A stretch of DNA of 64,000 bases from Candidatus Eisenbergiella stercoravium (GTDB lineage: Bacteria; Bacillota; Clostridia; Lachnospirales; Lachnospiraceae). The translations under genes and the position numbers were made by a program. Every line of letters starts with the position of its first letter. Position 1 is the stretch's first letter. A model generated the notes under the pieces. It saw nothing but the letters and a program-made list of their open reading frames with translations. It had not been told where the DNA came from and searched no databases. Below, piece after piece: positions 42,580 to 51,360 of the stretch. Location of the stretch: positions 1 through 64,000 of the forward strand of contig DXHY01000060.1 in the NCBI GenBank assembly GCA_019113175.1, given 5' to 3'.

Positions 42580-44139
42580 ATGAAAAACAAACCGAATATT
42601 ATCATTGTTATGACGGACCAACAGAGAGCCGATTTGCGCAAAAGTTGCGGATATGAGCTAGATACGATGCCTTTCTTGGACGAGTGGGCGCAGGGGGGAG
42701 TGGATTTTCAGCGGGCTTATACATCGAACCCTACCTGTATGCCGGCAAGAGTGAGTATGTATACCGGGCGTTACAGTGAGAGCCATCATGTCAGGACGAA
42801 TCATAACATGAAGGATGCAGTGTATACGAGAGATCTGCTGGATGTGCTAAAAGAGAATGGCTATATGACTGCATTGTGTGGGAAAAACCATTCTCATCAT
42901 GAACCGGAGGAATTTGACTTTCATGAAACCTGTGGACATCTGGGCTATGAAGGAGAAATCAATACGACGCCGGAAGAATTTGTCTTTGCGGACTTTCTAA
43001 AAAGTACTGATCATATGGAAATGCACCGTCCTTCTCCGGGAGGGGTGGAGGTTCAACACCCTTACAGGAATGTGTCTTCGGCATTAAAGTTTATCGATGG
43101 ACTGGACGGAAGCGCCCCCTTCTTTGCTTGGGTATCCTTTGCGGAACCTCATAATCCATATCAGGTTCCGGAGCCGTATTTTGATATGTTTCCGCCGGAA
43201 ACCCTGCCGCCGGTAAAAGGTAAGGAGGAGGATCTGCCCAAAAAGGGAGAACGTTTTGTATGGTTGAGGCAGGTCTGGGAGAAAATTCTGGGAGAAAATA
43301 TAGAAAGTCGCATCCTGCGGGCAAGGTCCAATTATCTGGGTATGCTGAGGCTGATTGATGATCAGATGAAGCGGCTGGTAGAAGGCGTCAGAGAACGGGG
43401 GCTGGAGGATAATACGATATTTCTTTACCTTTCCGATCACGGTGACTTTGCAGGAGAATATGGCCTGATCAGAAAGGGACCCGATCTGCCGGACGTGCTG
43501 TGCCATATTCCGTTTGTCTGGAGAGGACCTGGAATCAGACAGATAGGGAGAACAGCAGAAGGGTATGTGAGTATTGTGGATATCCTTCCCACTATCTGCG
43601 ATTATCTGGATGTTCCGGTTCCCTTTGGCTGTCAGGGAAAAAGTATTCTGCCTCTTTTAAACGGGACAGAATATCCTCATGGCGAATATGAATGTGCATT
43701 TGCAGAAAGTGGATTCGGGGGGCTGTATTGGAACAATGGAGATCAGCTTGATCTGGTATCGGAAGGGGCATCCAGAAATATGGAAACTTTTGACTGCCTC
43801 AATACATGGACGCAGTGTGGACAGGTACGCGCTCTGTGGAAGGACGACTGGCATATTCAGTTGGATATGATGGGGAAAGGCTTTCTGTACCGGCTTTCCG
43901 ATGACCCGGCAGAGCTACATAATTTATGGGACGATCCTGCATGTCGGGAAAAGAAGCAGGAACTTCTTGCCGCGCTGGCAGCAGATATGATGAAGCAGGC
44001 AGATTCACTGCCGGTTCCGCATTACCGTTATCGGGTAAAGATTCATCCAAAGGGTTTCTGGTACCAGAATTTCGTTGCTGAGGATCCGGGGGTTCGAAAA
44101 ATGAAGCCGATAGGGGAGAGACATCTGGAAGAAGGGTAA
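42580..44139 (+). CDS. Sulfatase (cysteine type)
   Basis: This 519-residue alkaline-phosphatase-superfamily sulfatase starts IIIVMTDQQRADL, with the metal-binding Asp. The formylglycine precursor is C53 in NPTCMPARVSMYTG (C-x-P-x-R). LYLSDHGDFAGEYG supplies later metal ligands. A Cys rather than Ser still needs an anaerobic sulfatase-maturating enzyme in a strict anaerobe, and none is encoded here. No signal peptide is visible, so it acts in the cytoplasm on imported substrate. It is in the operon with the importer and a second sulfatase. Sulfated glycan or mucin fragments are the likely substrate, by context. Confidence 0.9.
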   Translation: MKNKPNIIIVMTDQQRADLRKSCGYELDTMPFLDEWAQGGVDFQRAYTSNPTCMPARVSMYTGRYSESHHVRTNHNMKDAVYTRDLLDVLKENGYMTALCGKNHSHHEPEEFDFHETCGHLGYEGEINTTPEEFVFADFLKSTDHMEMHRPSPGGVEVQHPYRNVSSALKFIDGLDGSAPFFAWVSFAEPHNPYQVPEPYFDMFPPETLPPVKGKEEDLPKKGERFVWLRQVWEKILGENIESRILRARSNYLGMLRLIDDQMKRLVEGVRERGLEDNTIFLYLSDHGDFAGEYGLIRKGPDLPDVLCHIPFVWRGPGIRQIGRTAEGYVSIVDILPTICDYLDVPVPFGCQGKSILPLLNGTEYPHGEYECAFAESGFGGLYWNNGDQLDLVSEGASRNMETFDCLNTWTQCGQVRALWKDDWHIQLDMMGKGFLYRLSDDPAELHNLWDDPACREKKQELLAALAADMMKQADSLPVPHYRYRVKIHPKGFWYQNFVAEDPGVRKMKPIGERHLEEG

Positions 44140-44165
44140 AAACGTTCGAAGAGGTGAGAACCAGT

Positions 44166-45596
44166 ATGGATATAGAGACAGGAAAGCCGAATCTTATTTA
44201 TGTATTTGCAGATCAACTCAGGTATTTCAGCATGGGGTATGCGGGGGATGAAAATGCGGTTACGCCGAATCTGGACGCATTCTGTGCAGAAAGCACAAAT
44301 TTGTGTCAGGCTATTTCCGGTCATCCGGTATGTGCGCCATATCGGGCGTCATTACTGACCGGAAAGTATACAACCAGTACCGGCATGGTAATCAACGAGA
44401 TCCGTATTAATCCATCAGATCATCATACACTGGCCCAGGTGCTGGATGAAAATGGATATGAAACAGCTTATATTGGGAAATGGCATATGTATGCCGCTGA
44501 GCTTGGCAATCATTATGATCCGAAAAATTCCTATATACCAAAGGGAGCGGATCGGCTGGGCTTCAATGATTTTTTCGCGGCGTATAATTTCCGACATGAA
44601 TATGAGATAGGAACAGCTTACTATCACCTGGATAGTCCGGAAAAGATTTTTTATGAAAAATATGAGCCGGATGCACAGACGGATATGGCAATTGAGCAGC
44701 TACGCCGCCTTTTAGCGGGAGAAAAACCATTCGCTCTGTTTCTTTCCATCGGTACACCGCATGACCCATGGGTAAAGGAAAATGTGCCGGAGAAGTATCT
44801 GGAAAAGATAAGCACCAAAAAATTCCATCTTCCGGAAAATTACCTTCCGGAAAATGACTCGCGTGCGGATGAATGGGCGCAGTTGTCCAGGGAGGAGAGA
44901 GCGCAGCTGACCGAATGGATGAGAGTATATTATGCGATGGTAGCCAATCTGGATGAAAATTTCGGCAGACTCAGGCAGGCGGTGCATGAGCTGGGACTGG
45001 ATGAGAATACGATTCTGATATTTACCTCGGATCATGGAGAGATGTTTGGAGCGCATGGAAGAAGGGCAAAAAATATTTTCTATGAAGAAGCCGTAAGGGT
45101 GCCTTTTCTGATTAGTTGGAAGAATCATCTGGTGGAAGGGGTAAGAAGAAATTTCGTGTTTAATACGGTGGATATCATGCCGAGTCTGCTGACGATGATG
45201 GGACTTCCTATCCCGGAGGAAGTGGAGGGAACAGACCTCAGCAGATGTATCGAAGGGAAGGCGGATACGCAGGAAGGTGCCCTTATGATGGGAACAGGGC
45301 CGACAGCGGTCTTTGGTGATGGTTATGAATGGAGGGCATACCGAACCAGAAGGCACACCTATGCGGTTTATCTGGCGGATGGACAGGAATATCTTTTCGA
45401 TAACGAAAAGGATCCGAAACAGATGCATAATCTGATACATGATCCAGCATATGAAGCATTGGCAGAGAAATTGAAGGCGAAAATGTATGAAAAGATGGAG
45501 AAGATAGGAGATACCTTTGAGAAAAATTCCTATTATGAGAAAAACTGGGTATGCGACAGGATAATCTTAAAAAAAGCAGAAAGACTGGATGTATGA
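44166..45596 (+). CDS. Sulfatase (cysteine type), second copy of different subfamily
   Basis: This 476-residue sulfatase is only distantly similar to its neighbour. The N-terminal metal site is LIYVFADQLRY and the formylglycine precursor is C56 in HPVCAPYRASLLTG. IFTSDHGEMFGAHG is the later metal motif. There is no signal peptide. The ATG at 44166 follows GAGGTGA at 8 bp; a GTG four codons earlier is the alternative. The two sulfatases probably attack different sulfate positions on the same imported saccharide. It ends the importer operon. Confidence 0.9.
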   Translation: MDIETGKPNLIYVFADQLRYFSMGYAGDENAVTPNLDAFCAESTNLCQAISGHPVCAPYRASLLTGKYTTSTGMVINEIRINPSDHHTLAQVLDENGYETAYIGKWHMYAAELGNHYDPKNSYIPKGADRLGFNDFFAAYNFRHEYEIGTAYYHLDSPEKIFYEKYEPDAQTDMAIEQLRRLLAGEKPFALFLSIGTPHDPWVKENVPEKYLEKISTKKFHLPENYLPENDSRADEWAQLSREERAQLTEWMRVYYAMVANLDENFGRLRQAVHELGLDENTILIFTSDHGEMFGAHGRRAKNIFYEEAVRVPFLISWKNHLVEGVRRNFVFNTVDIMPSLLTMMGLPIPEEVEGTDLSRCIEGKADTQEGALMMGTGPTAVFGDGYEWRAYRTRRHTYAVYLADGQEYLFDNEKDPKQMHNLIHDPAYEALAEKLKAKMYEKMEKIGDTFEKNSYYEKNWVCDRIILKKAERLDV

Positions 45597-45636
45597 ATGG
45601 AAAGAGAAGGAGTGTCTGGAAGTAAATGATTTTCCC

Positions 45637-45678
45637 CAGGGGGCAGGCGTGATTCGCACGAATTACGCCTGCCCCCTG
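45637..45678. other. Long inverted repeat at the end of the sulfatase operon
   Basis: A 19-bp stem with a single G-T pair (45637-45655 with 45660-45678, CAGGGGGCAGGCG half-site) and a GCAC loop. No T-run follows on either strand, so it is a strong hairpin that may end transcripts or protect their 3' ends. It coincides with the end of the AT-richer block. Confidence 0.6.
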
Positions 45679-45706
45679 AAAGTTATTCATTAAAACAGCA
45701 AGATAG

Positions 45707-45736
45707 TTGCGCCTGCTACTATTTTGCGATATAGTA
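45707..45736 (+). promoter_or_regulatory. Promoter and putative MarR operator
   Basis: TTGCGC (45707-45712), a 17-bp spacer and TATAGT (45730-45735) form a promoter. TACTAT (45717-45722) and ATAGTA (45731-45736) make an inverted repeat around 8 bp that covers the -10 box. That is a typical place for a MarR-family repressor to bind, and the next gene encodes one. Confidence 0.6.
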
Positions 45737-45788
45737 CCCATCTGGGCAGAAACCCGAATCAGAGAAAAGAAAAAGGAGGCGCAGTAAA

Positions 45789-46280
45789 ATGGACAGCTTT
45801 TCCAATATAGGCCGCTACATTTCCATCCTGGACAGGCTCATGCGGATGTACTACGATCATGGCCTGTCCGATTTTGAGATCGGATGGGGACAGCAGTTTT
45901 ATGTGGAATATCTCTACGACCATCCCGGTGCGTCGCCGCAGGAAATGACGGAATATATCCGCGTGGACAGGGCGACCCTGACGAAAACCATCCAGAAGCT
46001 GACGGGAGTGGGCTACATCAGGGTGGTTGGAGATGAGAGGGACCGGAGAGTGAAGCATCTGTATCTGACGGAAAAAGCGGTTCCGGCGGCAAGGCAGATC
46101 AAGAAAATTCACGCTGAATTTTATGAATCGCTGGGATTGGGGCTTTCCGGGGAAGAACTGGAGCGGACGGAACACATTCTCCGGCAGATGGCGGAGAATA
46201 TCAACCGGAAGGTCTGGCACAGAATGGAGACGCAGGGCGGAAACGTCCGGGAAGGAGATCAGCATGAAAAAGGATCATGA
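45789..46280 (+). CDS. MarR-family transcriptional regulator
   Basis: This 163-residue winged-helix regulator contains the recognition region SPQEMTEYIRVDRATLTKTIQKL and the wing DERDRRVKHLYLT. N- and C-terminal helices form the dimer interface. AAAGGAGG precedes the ATG. It overlaps the MFS transporter gene by 17 bp and presumably represses this two-gene operon until a drug-like ligand binds. Confidence 0.9.
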   Translation: MDSFSNIGRYISILDRLMRMYYDHGLSDFEIGWGQQFYVEYLYDHPGASPQEMTEYIRVDRATLTKTIQKLTGVGYIRVVGDERDRRVKHLYLTEKAVPAARQIKKIHAEFYESLGLGLSGEELERTEHILRQMAENINRKVWHRMETQGGNVREGDQHEKGS

Positions 46281-47670
46281 AAGCATACAACTGACGGACA
46301 GGAAGAGGAGCCTGATTTTTATCTGCCTGGTGGTTTCAGGCATCGCTTCCTCGACTCTGTCCACGGCAATGACGACGGCGCTGCCGAATGTGGTGGAATA
46401 TTTTGGGATCAGCACATCTGTGGGCCAGTGGGTGACCAGCGGATATTCCCTTGCCATGGGGATGATCATGCCGCTGACTGCTTTTCTCATTACCCGGTTT
46501 CCCACAAAACGGCTGTATCTGACCGGAATCGGAGGCTTTATTATTGGGCTGCTTCTGAGCATTTTTGCCGGAAACTTCGGGATGATGATGGCAGGAAGAA
46601 TCCTGCAGGCCTGTGGAAACGGCATTCTGATGGCGGCGGCGCAGGTGGTCATTCTGACGGTATATCCCATAGAGAAAAAGGGAACCATGATGGGAACCTA
46701 TGGTCTTGCGACAACGGCGGCTCCGATCATCGCGCCCACCATTGCCGGGCTGATGATCGACGCGTTCGGCTGGAAATCCATTTTCTGGCTGGTTCTGGTG
46801 ATCATGTGCCTTTCCTTTGTGCTGTCCTGCTTCGTCTTTGAGGATGTTCTGGAGCTGCAGGATAAAAAATTCGACGGGATTTCCTTCCTGGAGAGCATTT
46901 TCGCCTTCGGGGGCATTACGCTGGGCATCGGCAATATCAGCGAATTCGGGTTGATCAGCGTGCAGGCAGGCCTCCCGCTTCTGATCGGCGCTATGGTGTG
47001 CGTGTTCTTTGTTCAGCGCCAGTGCGGGCTGGAAAAGCCCTTCCTGGATGTGAAGATTCTGCGCAACCGGAATTATGCCGTGAGCGTGATTTCCAGCATG
47101 GTACTCTATCTGGTCATGATGGGTTCCTCTGTGATGATGCCGCTGTATGTGCAGAGCGTCATGGGGTATTCCGCCGTGGTTTCCGGCCTGGTCACCCTGC
47201 CCGGCTCCCTTGCCACTGCGGTGATCAGCCCCTTTGCAGGGAGACTTTACGATAAAATGGGGATCAAAAAGATTTTTGTCGCGGGCTCCGCGGCCCTGGT
47301 GGTCAGCAACATCGGCATGTTCTTCCTTTCCATGAGCACGCCGCTCTGGGTGGCCGCTGTTCTGAACGTGATCCGCAATATCGCCATCGGAAGCCTGATG
47401 ATGCCGCTTCTGACCTGGGGCACCGGCAACGTGGAATCCAAAAAGGTGGCCGACGCGTCCTCACTGCTCACATCCTTCCGTACCATCTCGGGCTCCATCG
47501 GCTCTGCGGTGTTTGTGGGCATCATGACGGCGGTCAGCGCCTCTTCCGCCGCCGTTTATGGAGATCAGGCGCAGATGCACGGCATGAACGTCGCCTTTTT
47601 CGGCATGACGGCGGGCGCGGCCGTTCTTCTGCTGATTTCCATTTTCGCGGTGAGAAAAGAGAAGCGGTAA
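46264..47670 (+). CDS. MFS drug/metabolite exporter, DHA2 type
   Basis: This 468-residue membrane protein has multiple hydrophobic helices and the DHA2 (EmrB/LmrB/QacA) pattern. The N-terminal ALPNVVEYFGISTSVGQWV and GYSLAMGMIMPLTAFLITRF include motif A-like FPTKRLYL. GRILQACGNGILMAAAQVV is motif C-like, here cited from residue 101. The ATG at 46264 with GGAAGGAG lies within the MarR 3' end. It probably exports a toxic compound sensed by the MarR protein. A terminator follows. Confidence 0.88.
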   Translation: MKKDHESIQLTDRKRSLIFICLVVSGIASSTLSTAMTTALPNVVEYFGISTSVGQWVTSGYSLAMGMIMPLTAFLITRFPTKRLYLTGIGGFIIGLLLSIFAGNFGMMMAGRILQACGNGILMAAAQVVILTVYPIEKKGTMMGTYGLATTAAPIIAPTIAGLMIDAFGWKSIFWLVLVIMCLSFVLSCFVFEDVLELQDKKFDGISFLESIFAFGGITLGIGNISEFGLISVQAGLPLLIGAMVCVFFVQRQCGLEKPFLDVKILRNRNYAVSVISSMVLYLVMMGSSVMMPLYVQSVMGYSAVVSGLVTLPGSLATAVISPFAGRLYDKMGIKKIFVAGSAALVVSNIGMFFLSMSTPLWVAAVLNVIRNIAIGSLMMPLLTWGTGNVESKKVADASSLLTSFRTISGSIGSAVFVGIMTAVSASSAAVYGDQAQMHGMNVAFFGMTAGAAVLLLISIFAVRKEKR

Positions 47671-47694
47671 GAGAATTGATTGAAACAGAACCGG

Positions 47695-47723
47695 AAACGG
47701 CCAGCGTTCAGCCGGCCGTTTTT
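47695..47723 (+). terminator. Terminator after the MFS gene
   Basis: AACGGCC (47696-47702) pairs with GGCCGTT (47714-47720) around a short loop containing GC/GC, followed by TTT. A TATAAT at 47763-47768 downstream may be the -10 box of the next gene, but no good -35 was seen. Confidence 0.7.
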
Positions 47724-47814
47724 GCCGTCTACAAAGATATGGCCCTCATCCGAAAGTTCGTCTATAATATGTAAAGGAGCGGAAGGCGAAGACAGAAAAA
47801 GGGAGGAATTTTCC

Positions 47815-49164
47815 ATGATAAAAAAGAAAAGCGAAGAGGATCTGATTTTTGACCTGTATTCTGTGTCCATCGTGCCCGGTGAAAGGCAGCTCGCCTGGCA
47901 GCAGACCGAATTCTACGCGTTCGTGCATTTTACGGTGAATACCTTCACCGACAGGGAATGGGGAGACGGGACGGAACCTGAGTCCTGCTTCAATCCGACG
48001 CGCCTTGACGCCATGCAGTGGGCGGAAAGCATCCGGGCGGCCGGGATGAGGGGAGCCATACTGACCTGCAAGCATCACGACGGCTTCTGCCTGTGGCCGA
48101 GCAGATACACGGAGCACACCGTTGCAAACAGCCCCTGGAAGGACGGGAAAGGAGATGTGGTGCGGGAATTCGCGGACGCCTGCCGGAAGTGCGGCCTGAA
48201 ATTCGGCGTCTACCTTTCCCCCTGGGACCGCAACAGCAGCCTGTATGGAACCGGGAAGGCCTATGACGATTATTTTGTGAACCAGCTGGAGGAGCTGCTC
48301 ACCGGCTATGGAGAGATTTTTTCAGTCTGGTTTGACGGGGCCTGCGGAGAGGGCCCCAACGGGAGGAAGCAGGTTTACGACTGGGAGCGCTATTACGCGG
48401 TGATCCGCAGGCTCCAGCCCGGCGCGTGCATCAGCGTCTGCGGGCCGGACGTCCGCTGGTGCGGCAATGAGGCGGGGCATACCAGAGCCTCTGAATGGAG
48501 CATTGTTCCCGAAAGAATGCAGGATACGGAGAAGATTAAGGAAAATTCCCAGCAGGAGGACAGTGAGGAATTCCGGCAGCGGGCAATCCGGGCAGAGGAT
48601 GAGGATCTGGGAAGCAGAGAAGCGGTGCGCGGCGAAAAGGAGCTGATCTGGTATCCGGCGGAGGTGAACACCTCCATCCGTCCCGGCTGGTTTTATCATG
48701 CCGCGGAGGACGATCAGGTGAAGAGCCTGGAGGAACTGATTCATGTTTATGAGAATTCCGTGGGCGGAAACGCCACGTTTCTGCTGAACATTCCTCCCAC
48801 GCCCGAAGGCCTGTTTCATGAAAGGGATGTGGAGCGCCTGAAGGAGCTGGGAGATTATATCCGGAATACCTACCGGGAAAATCTTGCGGATGAAGCGCAG
48901 ATTTCGACGGAGGAGGATACGGTTACGCTCAGATGGGATTCACAAAAAGCGTTTTCCAGAGTGGTGCTGATGGAGGATATCCGAAGGAGCCAGAGAGTGG
49001 AGGAGTTCGCGGTTTATGACGGTCAGAACCGGGAGCTGTATCATGGCACGGTGATCGGCTATAAGAAAATCGTTCCGCTTAAGGGATGCCATGCGGACAC
49101 ACTCATCATAAAGATCCTTTCCAGCCGGATGGAGAGCCATATTTCCTTTGTGGGAGTATATTGA
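47815..49164 (+). CDS. Alpha-L-fucosidase, GH29 (subfamily B-like)
   Basis: This 449-residue GH29 enzyme is quite different from the one at 29.5 kb. The N-terminal WQQTEFYAFVHFTVNTFTD and AILTCKHHDGFCLWPSRYT are family blocks. The nucleophile is probably D174 in VWFDGACGEGPNG, a pattern typical of the alpha-1,3/4-specific subfamily B. A C-terminal beta-sandwich (from about residue 365) may bind carbohydrate. It has no signal peptide. The ATG at 47815 follows GGGAGG; the frame open from 47680 is not used. It stands alone between the MFS gene and the ABC exporter. Confidence 0.88.
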   Translation: MIKKKSEEDLIFDLYSVSIVPGERQLAWQQTEFYAFVHFTVNTFTDREWGDGTEPESCFNPTRLDAMQWAESIRAAGMRGAILTCKHHDGFCLWPSRYTEHTVANSPWKDGKGDVVREFADACRKCGLKFGVYLSPWDRNSSLYGTGKAYDDYFVNQLEELLTGYGEIFSVWFDGACGEGPNGRKQVYDWERYYAVIRRLQPGACISVCGPDVRWCGNEAGHTRASEWSIVPERMQDTEKIKENSQQEDSEEFRQRAIRAEDEDLGSREAVRGEKELIWYPAEVNTSIRPGWFYHAAEDDQVKSLEELIHVYENSVGGNATFLLNIPPTPEGLFHERDVERLKELGDYIRNTYRENLADEAQISTEEDTVTLRWDSQKAFSRVVLMEDIRRSQRVEEFAVYDGQNRELYHGTVIGYKKIVPLKGCHADTLIIKILSSRMESHISFVGVY

Positions 49165-49207
49165 TGATGGAAGGCGGAGGAAAGGAGACAGAACAGGATT
49201 TTATCAG

Positions 49208-49273
49208 CCATTCGTGCACCATACAGACCATTCGTGCAAAGACGGTTCACAACAATGTATTCCATGTTATACT
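49208..49273 (+). promoter_or_regulatory. Promoter with VirR-box-like tandem repeats before the ABC exporter
   Basis: CCATTCGTGCAC (49208-49219) and CCATTCGTGCAA (49228-49239) are direct repeats separated by 8 bp, a 20-bp period. Six bases later comes TTCACA (49246-49251), a 16-bp spacer and TATACT (49268-49273). Tandem sites with this spacing just upstream of -35 are the signature of LytTR-type regulators. The first box matches the VirR box CCAGTTNTNCAC at all but two specified positions. A LytTR regulator is encoded at 60.85 kb. Confidence 0.7.
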
Positions 49274-49380
49274 GATACCGGAAAACGACCTGGGGAGAAC
49301 AGTTCGTGGAAAACGGGCCGAACAGTTTTGAAAAAGAACTGACAGAGGGACCGGAATCAGAAAAAGAGGGTGAAAAACGA

Positions 49381-51360
49381 ATGGCTGAAAAAAAGAGAAA
49401 CGGAACAGAAAAGGGGACGGAGCGGCGTTACAGCTTTATCAGCAACGCCGCCTGGCATTGGCGGGAGCAGTTTACAAGGGAGCCGAAGGCTGCGGTTTCG
49501 GTACTGCTTCTTTCGTTTGTGGCAATTTCTCTGCCCCTGCTGAACGCACGGCTTCCAAAGCTGGTGCTGCAGGGGCTGGAGGAGCGCTGGGAGTTGAGGC
49601 GGTTTGCGGCTGTGCTTCTGCTGCTTGTGGCGGTGCTGGCTGTCGCCAACATGCTGCAGGCGGCGCTGAAGGCTTATATGAGAAGGATGCAGGGGCCGTT
49701 TGAAGACGATTTCAATCTCAGGCTGTTAAAAAAGAGGCTGCGGGTGGACTACGAGATCCTGGAGAGCAGGCAGTTCAATGAGGACGCCCATGCGGTGTAC
49801 GATTCCCTCTACCGCCCGCACTCCGTGGTGCGGGATGGCTCCATGATCTGGCAGCAGAGCCTGACGGCGGCGGGCGGCCTTCTGCTTTACGGGCTGATTC
49901 TGCTTCGGCAGAGCCCTCTCGTTCCCCTTCTGGTGCTGGTTCCGGCACTGCTGGTATTCCTCCTGAAAAGGAAGGCGATGCGGAGGGATCATGAGCTTCG
50001 GCCTGCGGCGGATGAGGCGGCCCGGAAAATGCGCTATGTGGAGGAGCGGGGCTGGGACCTGCAGGCGGGAAAGGACATCCGCATGTATGATCTGGGCGGA
50101 TGGCTGCTCGGCATCCTGAAGCGGGAGCGGAAAACCGGGGAGACAAACGTGCGCCTTTGGGAGAACGGCTATTTTGCGGCCAATCTCTGCGACGCCTTCC
50201 TGTGCTTTGTCCGGGACGCGGGCGCCTATCTGTATTTTATTCTCCAGATCGTGCGGGGCAGTCTTCCGGTTTCGGATTTCGTCTGGTACATTTCCGTGGT
50301 GGCCAGCTGCCAGCAGGCCTGCAGCGCTTTTCTGGAAAACGTAGAGCTGCTGGGGAGGCTGAGCTTCGATTACTCCAGACTGCGGCTGTTTCTGGAATCG
50401 GGTGAAGGGGACATTTTTCAGGGAACCGGAGCGGAAAGAAGCGGGAAAGAGGAGGGATCCGATTTTGCATCTCCCTCCCGCGGGAAGGAAGCGGAAGGAA
50501 AAGGACGAAAGACGGGCTTTGATTCCACAGCACTCTCCCCCACGAAGGAAGCGGTAGGCATCGAGCTGGAGCACGTGAGCTTCACCTATCCGGGAAGCCG
50601 GGTTCCCACCCTGAAGGATCTGAACCTGACTATCCGGCCGGGGGAGAAGATCGCGCTGGTTGGCTTAAACGGGGCGGGAAAGTCCACCCTGGTGAAGCTC
50701 TTATGCGGCCTGTATCGGCCCACTTCCGGCACGATCCGGGTGGGAGGAAGACCTTTGTCTTCCTTTGGAAGGGAAGAATACTTTTCCATGATTGCAGCGG
50801 TTTTTCAGGATGTGAAGCTTCTCCCCCTCACCATCGCCCAGAATGTGGCTTCGGATAACGGAGAGGACATCGATAGACAGCGGGTCAGACAGTGCCTGTC
50901 CCTTGCGGGGTTGTGGGAAATGGTGGACGGCCTGCCGCAGAAGGAGGACACGCCTCTGGGACACGGCGTGCTGGATGACGGCATCGATCTGTCCGGCGGG
51001 GAGAGACAGAAGGTATGGATGGCCAGGGCTTTTTACAAGGAAGCGCCCATTCTCATTCTGGATGAACCGACAGCGGCGCTGGACCCGCTGGCGGAGCAGG
51101 AAATCTATGAAAAATATGTGGAGATGTCGGAGGGAAGAACCTCTCTGTTCATTTCCCACCGGCTGGCGAGCACCCGCTTCTGCGATAGAATCTGGCTGAT
51201 GGAAAACGGCAGGATCACGGAGCAGGGAAGCCATGAGGAGCTGATGGAAAAGAACGGCGCATATGCCAGACTGTTCGCGGTACAGGGAAAATATTACCGG
51301 AAAGAAGAGAGCGGGAAGGAATGGAACGAAGCCATGAAGATGGGAGGTGCACAGGCATGA
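49381..51360 (+). CDS. ABC exporter subunit (membrane and ATPase domains fused)
   Basis: This 659-residue half-transporter has six predicted helices (about residues 25-330) and a C-terminal ATPase. Its Walker A is GLNGAGKSTLVKL, the signature LSGGERQKVWMARAF and Walker B ILILDEPTAALDP. Between them lies an unusual low-complexity charged linker of about 45 residues. It overlaps the next half-transporter by 4 bp (ATGA), so the two form a heterodimeric exporter of lipids, peptides or drugs. The ATG at 49381 is chosen; a GTG at 49306 preceded by GGGGAG is also possible. Expression is probably under LytTR control. Confidence 0.88.
   Translation: MAEKKRNGTEKGTERRYSFISNAAWHWREQFTREPKAAVSVLLLSFVAISLPLLNARLPKLVLQGLEERWELRRFAAVLLLLVAVLAVANMLQAALKAYMRRMQGPFEDDFNLRLLKKRLRVDYEILESRQFNEDAHAVYDSLYRPHSVVRDGSMIWQQSLTAAGGLLLYGLILLRQSPLVPLLVLVPALLVFLLKRKAMRRDHELRPAADEAARKMRYVEERGWDLQAGKDIRMYDLGGWLLGILKRERKTGETNVRLWENGYFAANLCDAFLCFVRDAGAYLYFILQIVRGSLPVSDFVWYISVVASCQQACSAFLENVELLGRLSFDYSRLRLFLESGEGDIFQGTGAERSGKEEGSDFASPSRGKEAEGKGRKTGFDSTALSPTKEAVGIELEHVSFTYPGSRVPTLKDLNLTIRPGEKIALVGLNGAGKSTLVKLLCGLYRPTSGTIRVGGRPLSSFGREEYFSMIAAVFQDVKLLPLTIAQNVASDNGEDIDRQRVRQCLSLAGLWEMVDGLPQKEDTPLGHGVLDDGIDLSGGERQKVWMARAFYKEAPILILDEPTAALDPLAEQEIYEKYVEMSEGRTSLFISHRLASTRFCDRIWLMENGRITEQGSHEELMEKNGAYARLFAVQGKYYRKEESGKEWNEAMKMGGAQA

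Noticed and set aside
45637-45678. Standard Rho-independent terminator
   Set aside because: The stem is very strong but neither strand has a following T-run, so it is reported only as an inverted repeat.
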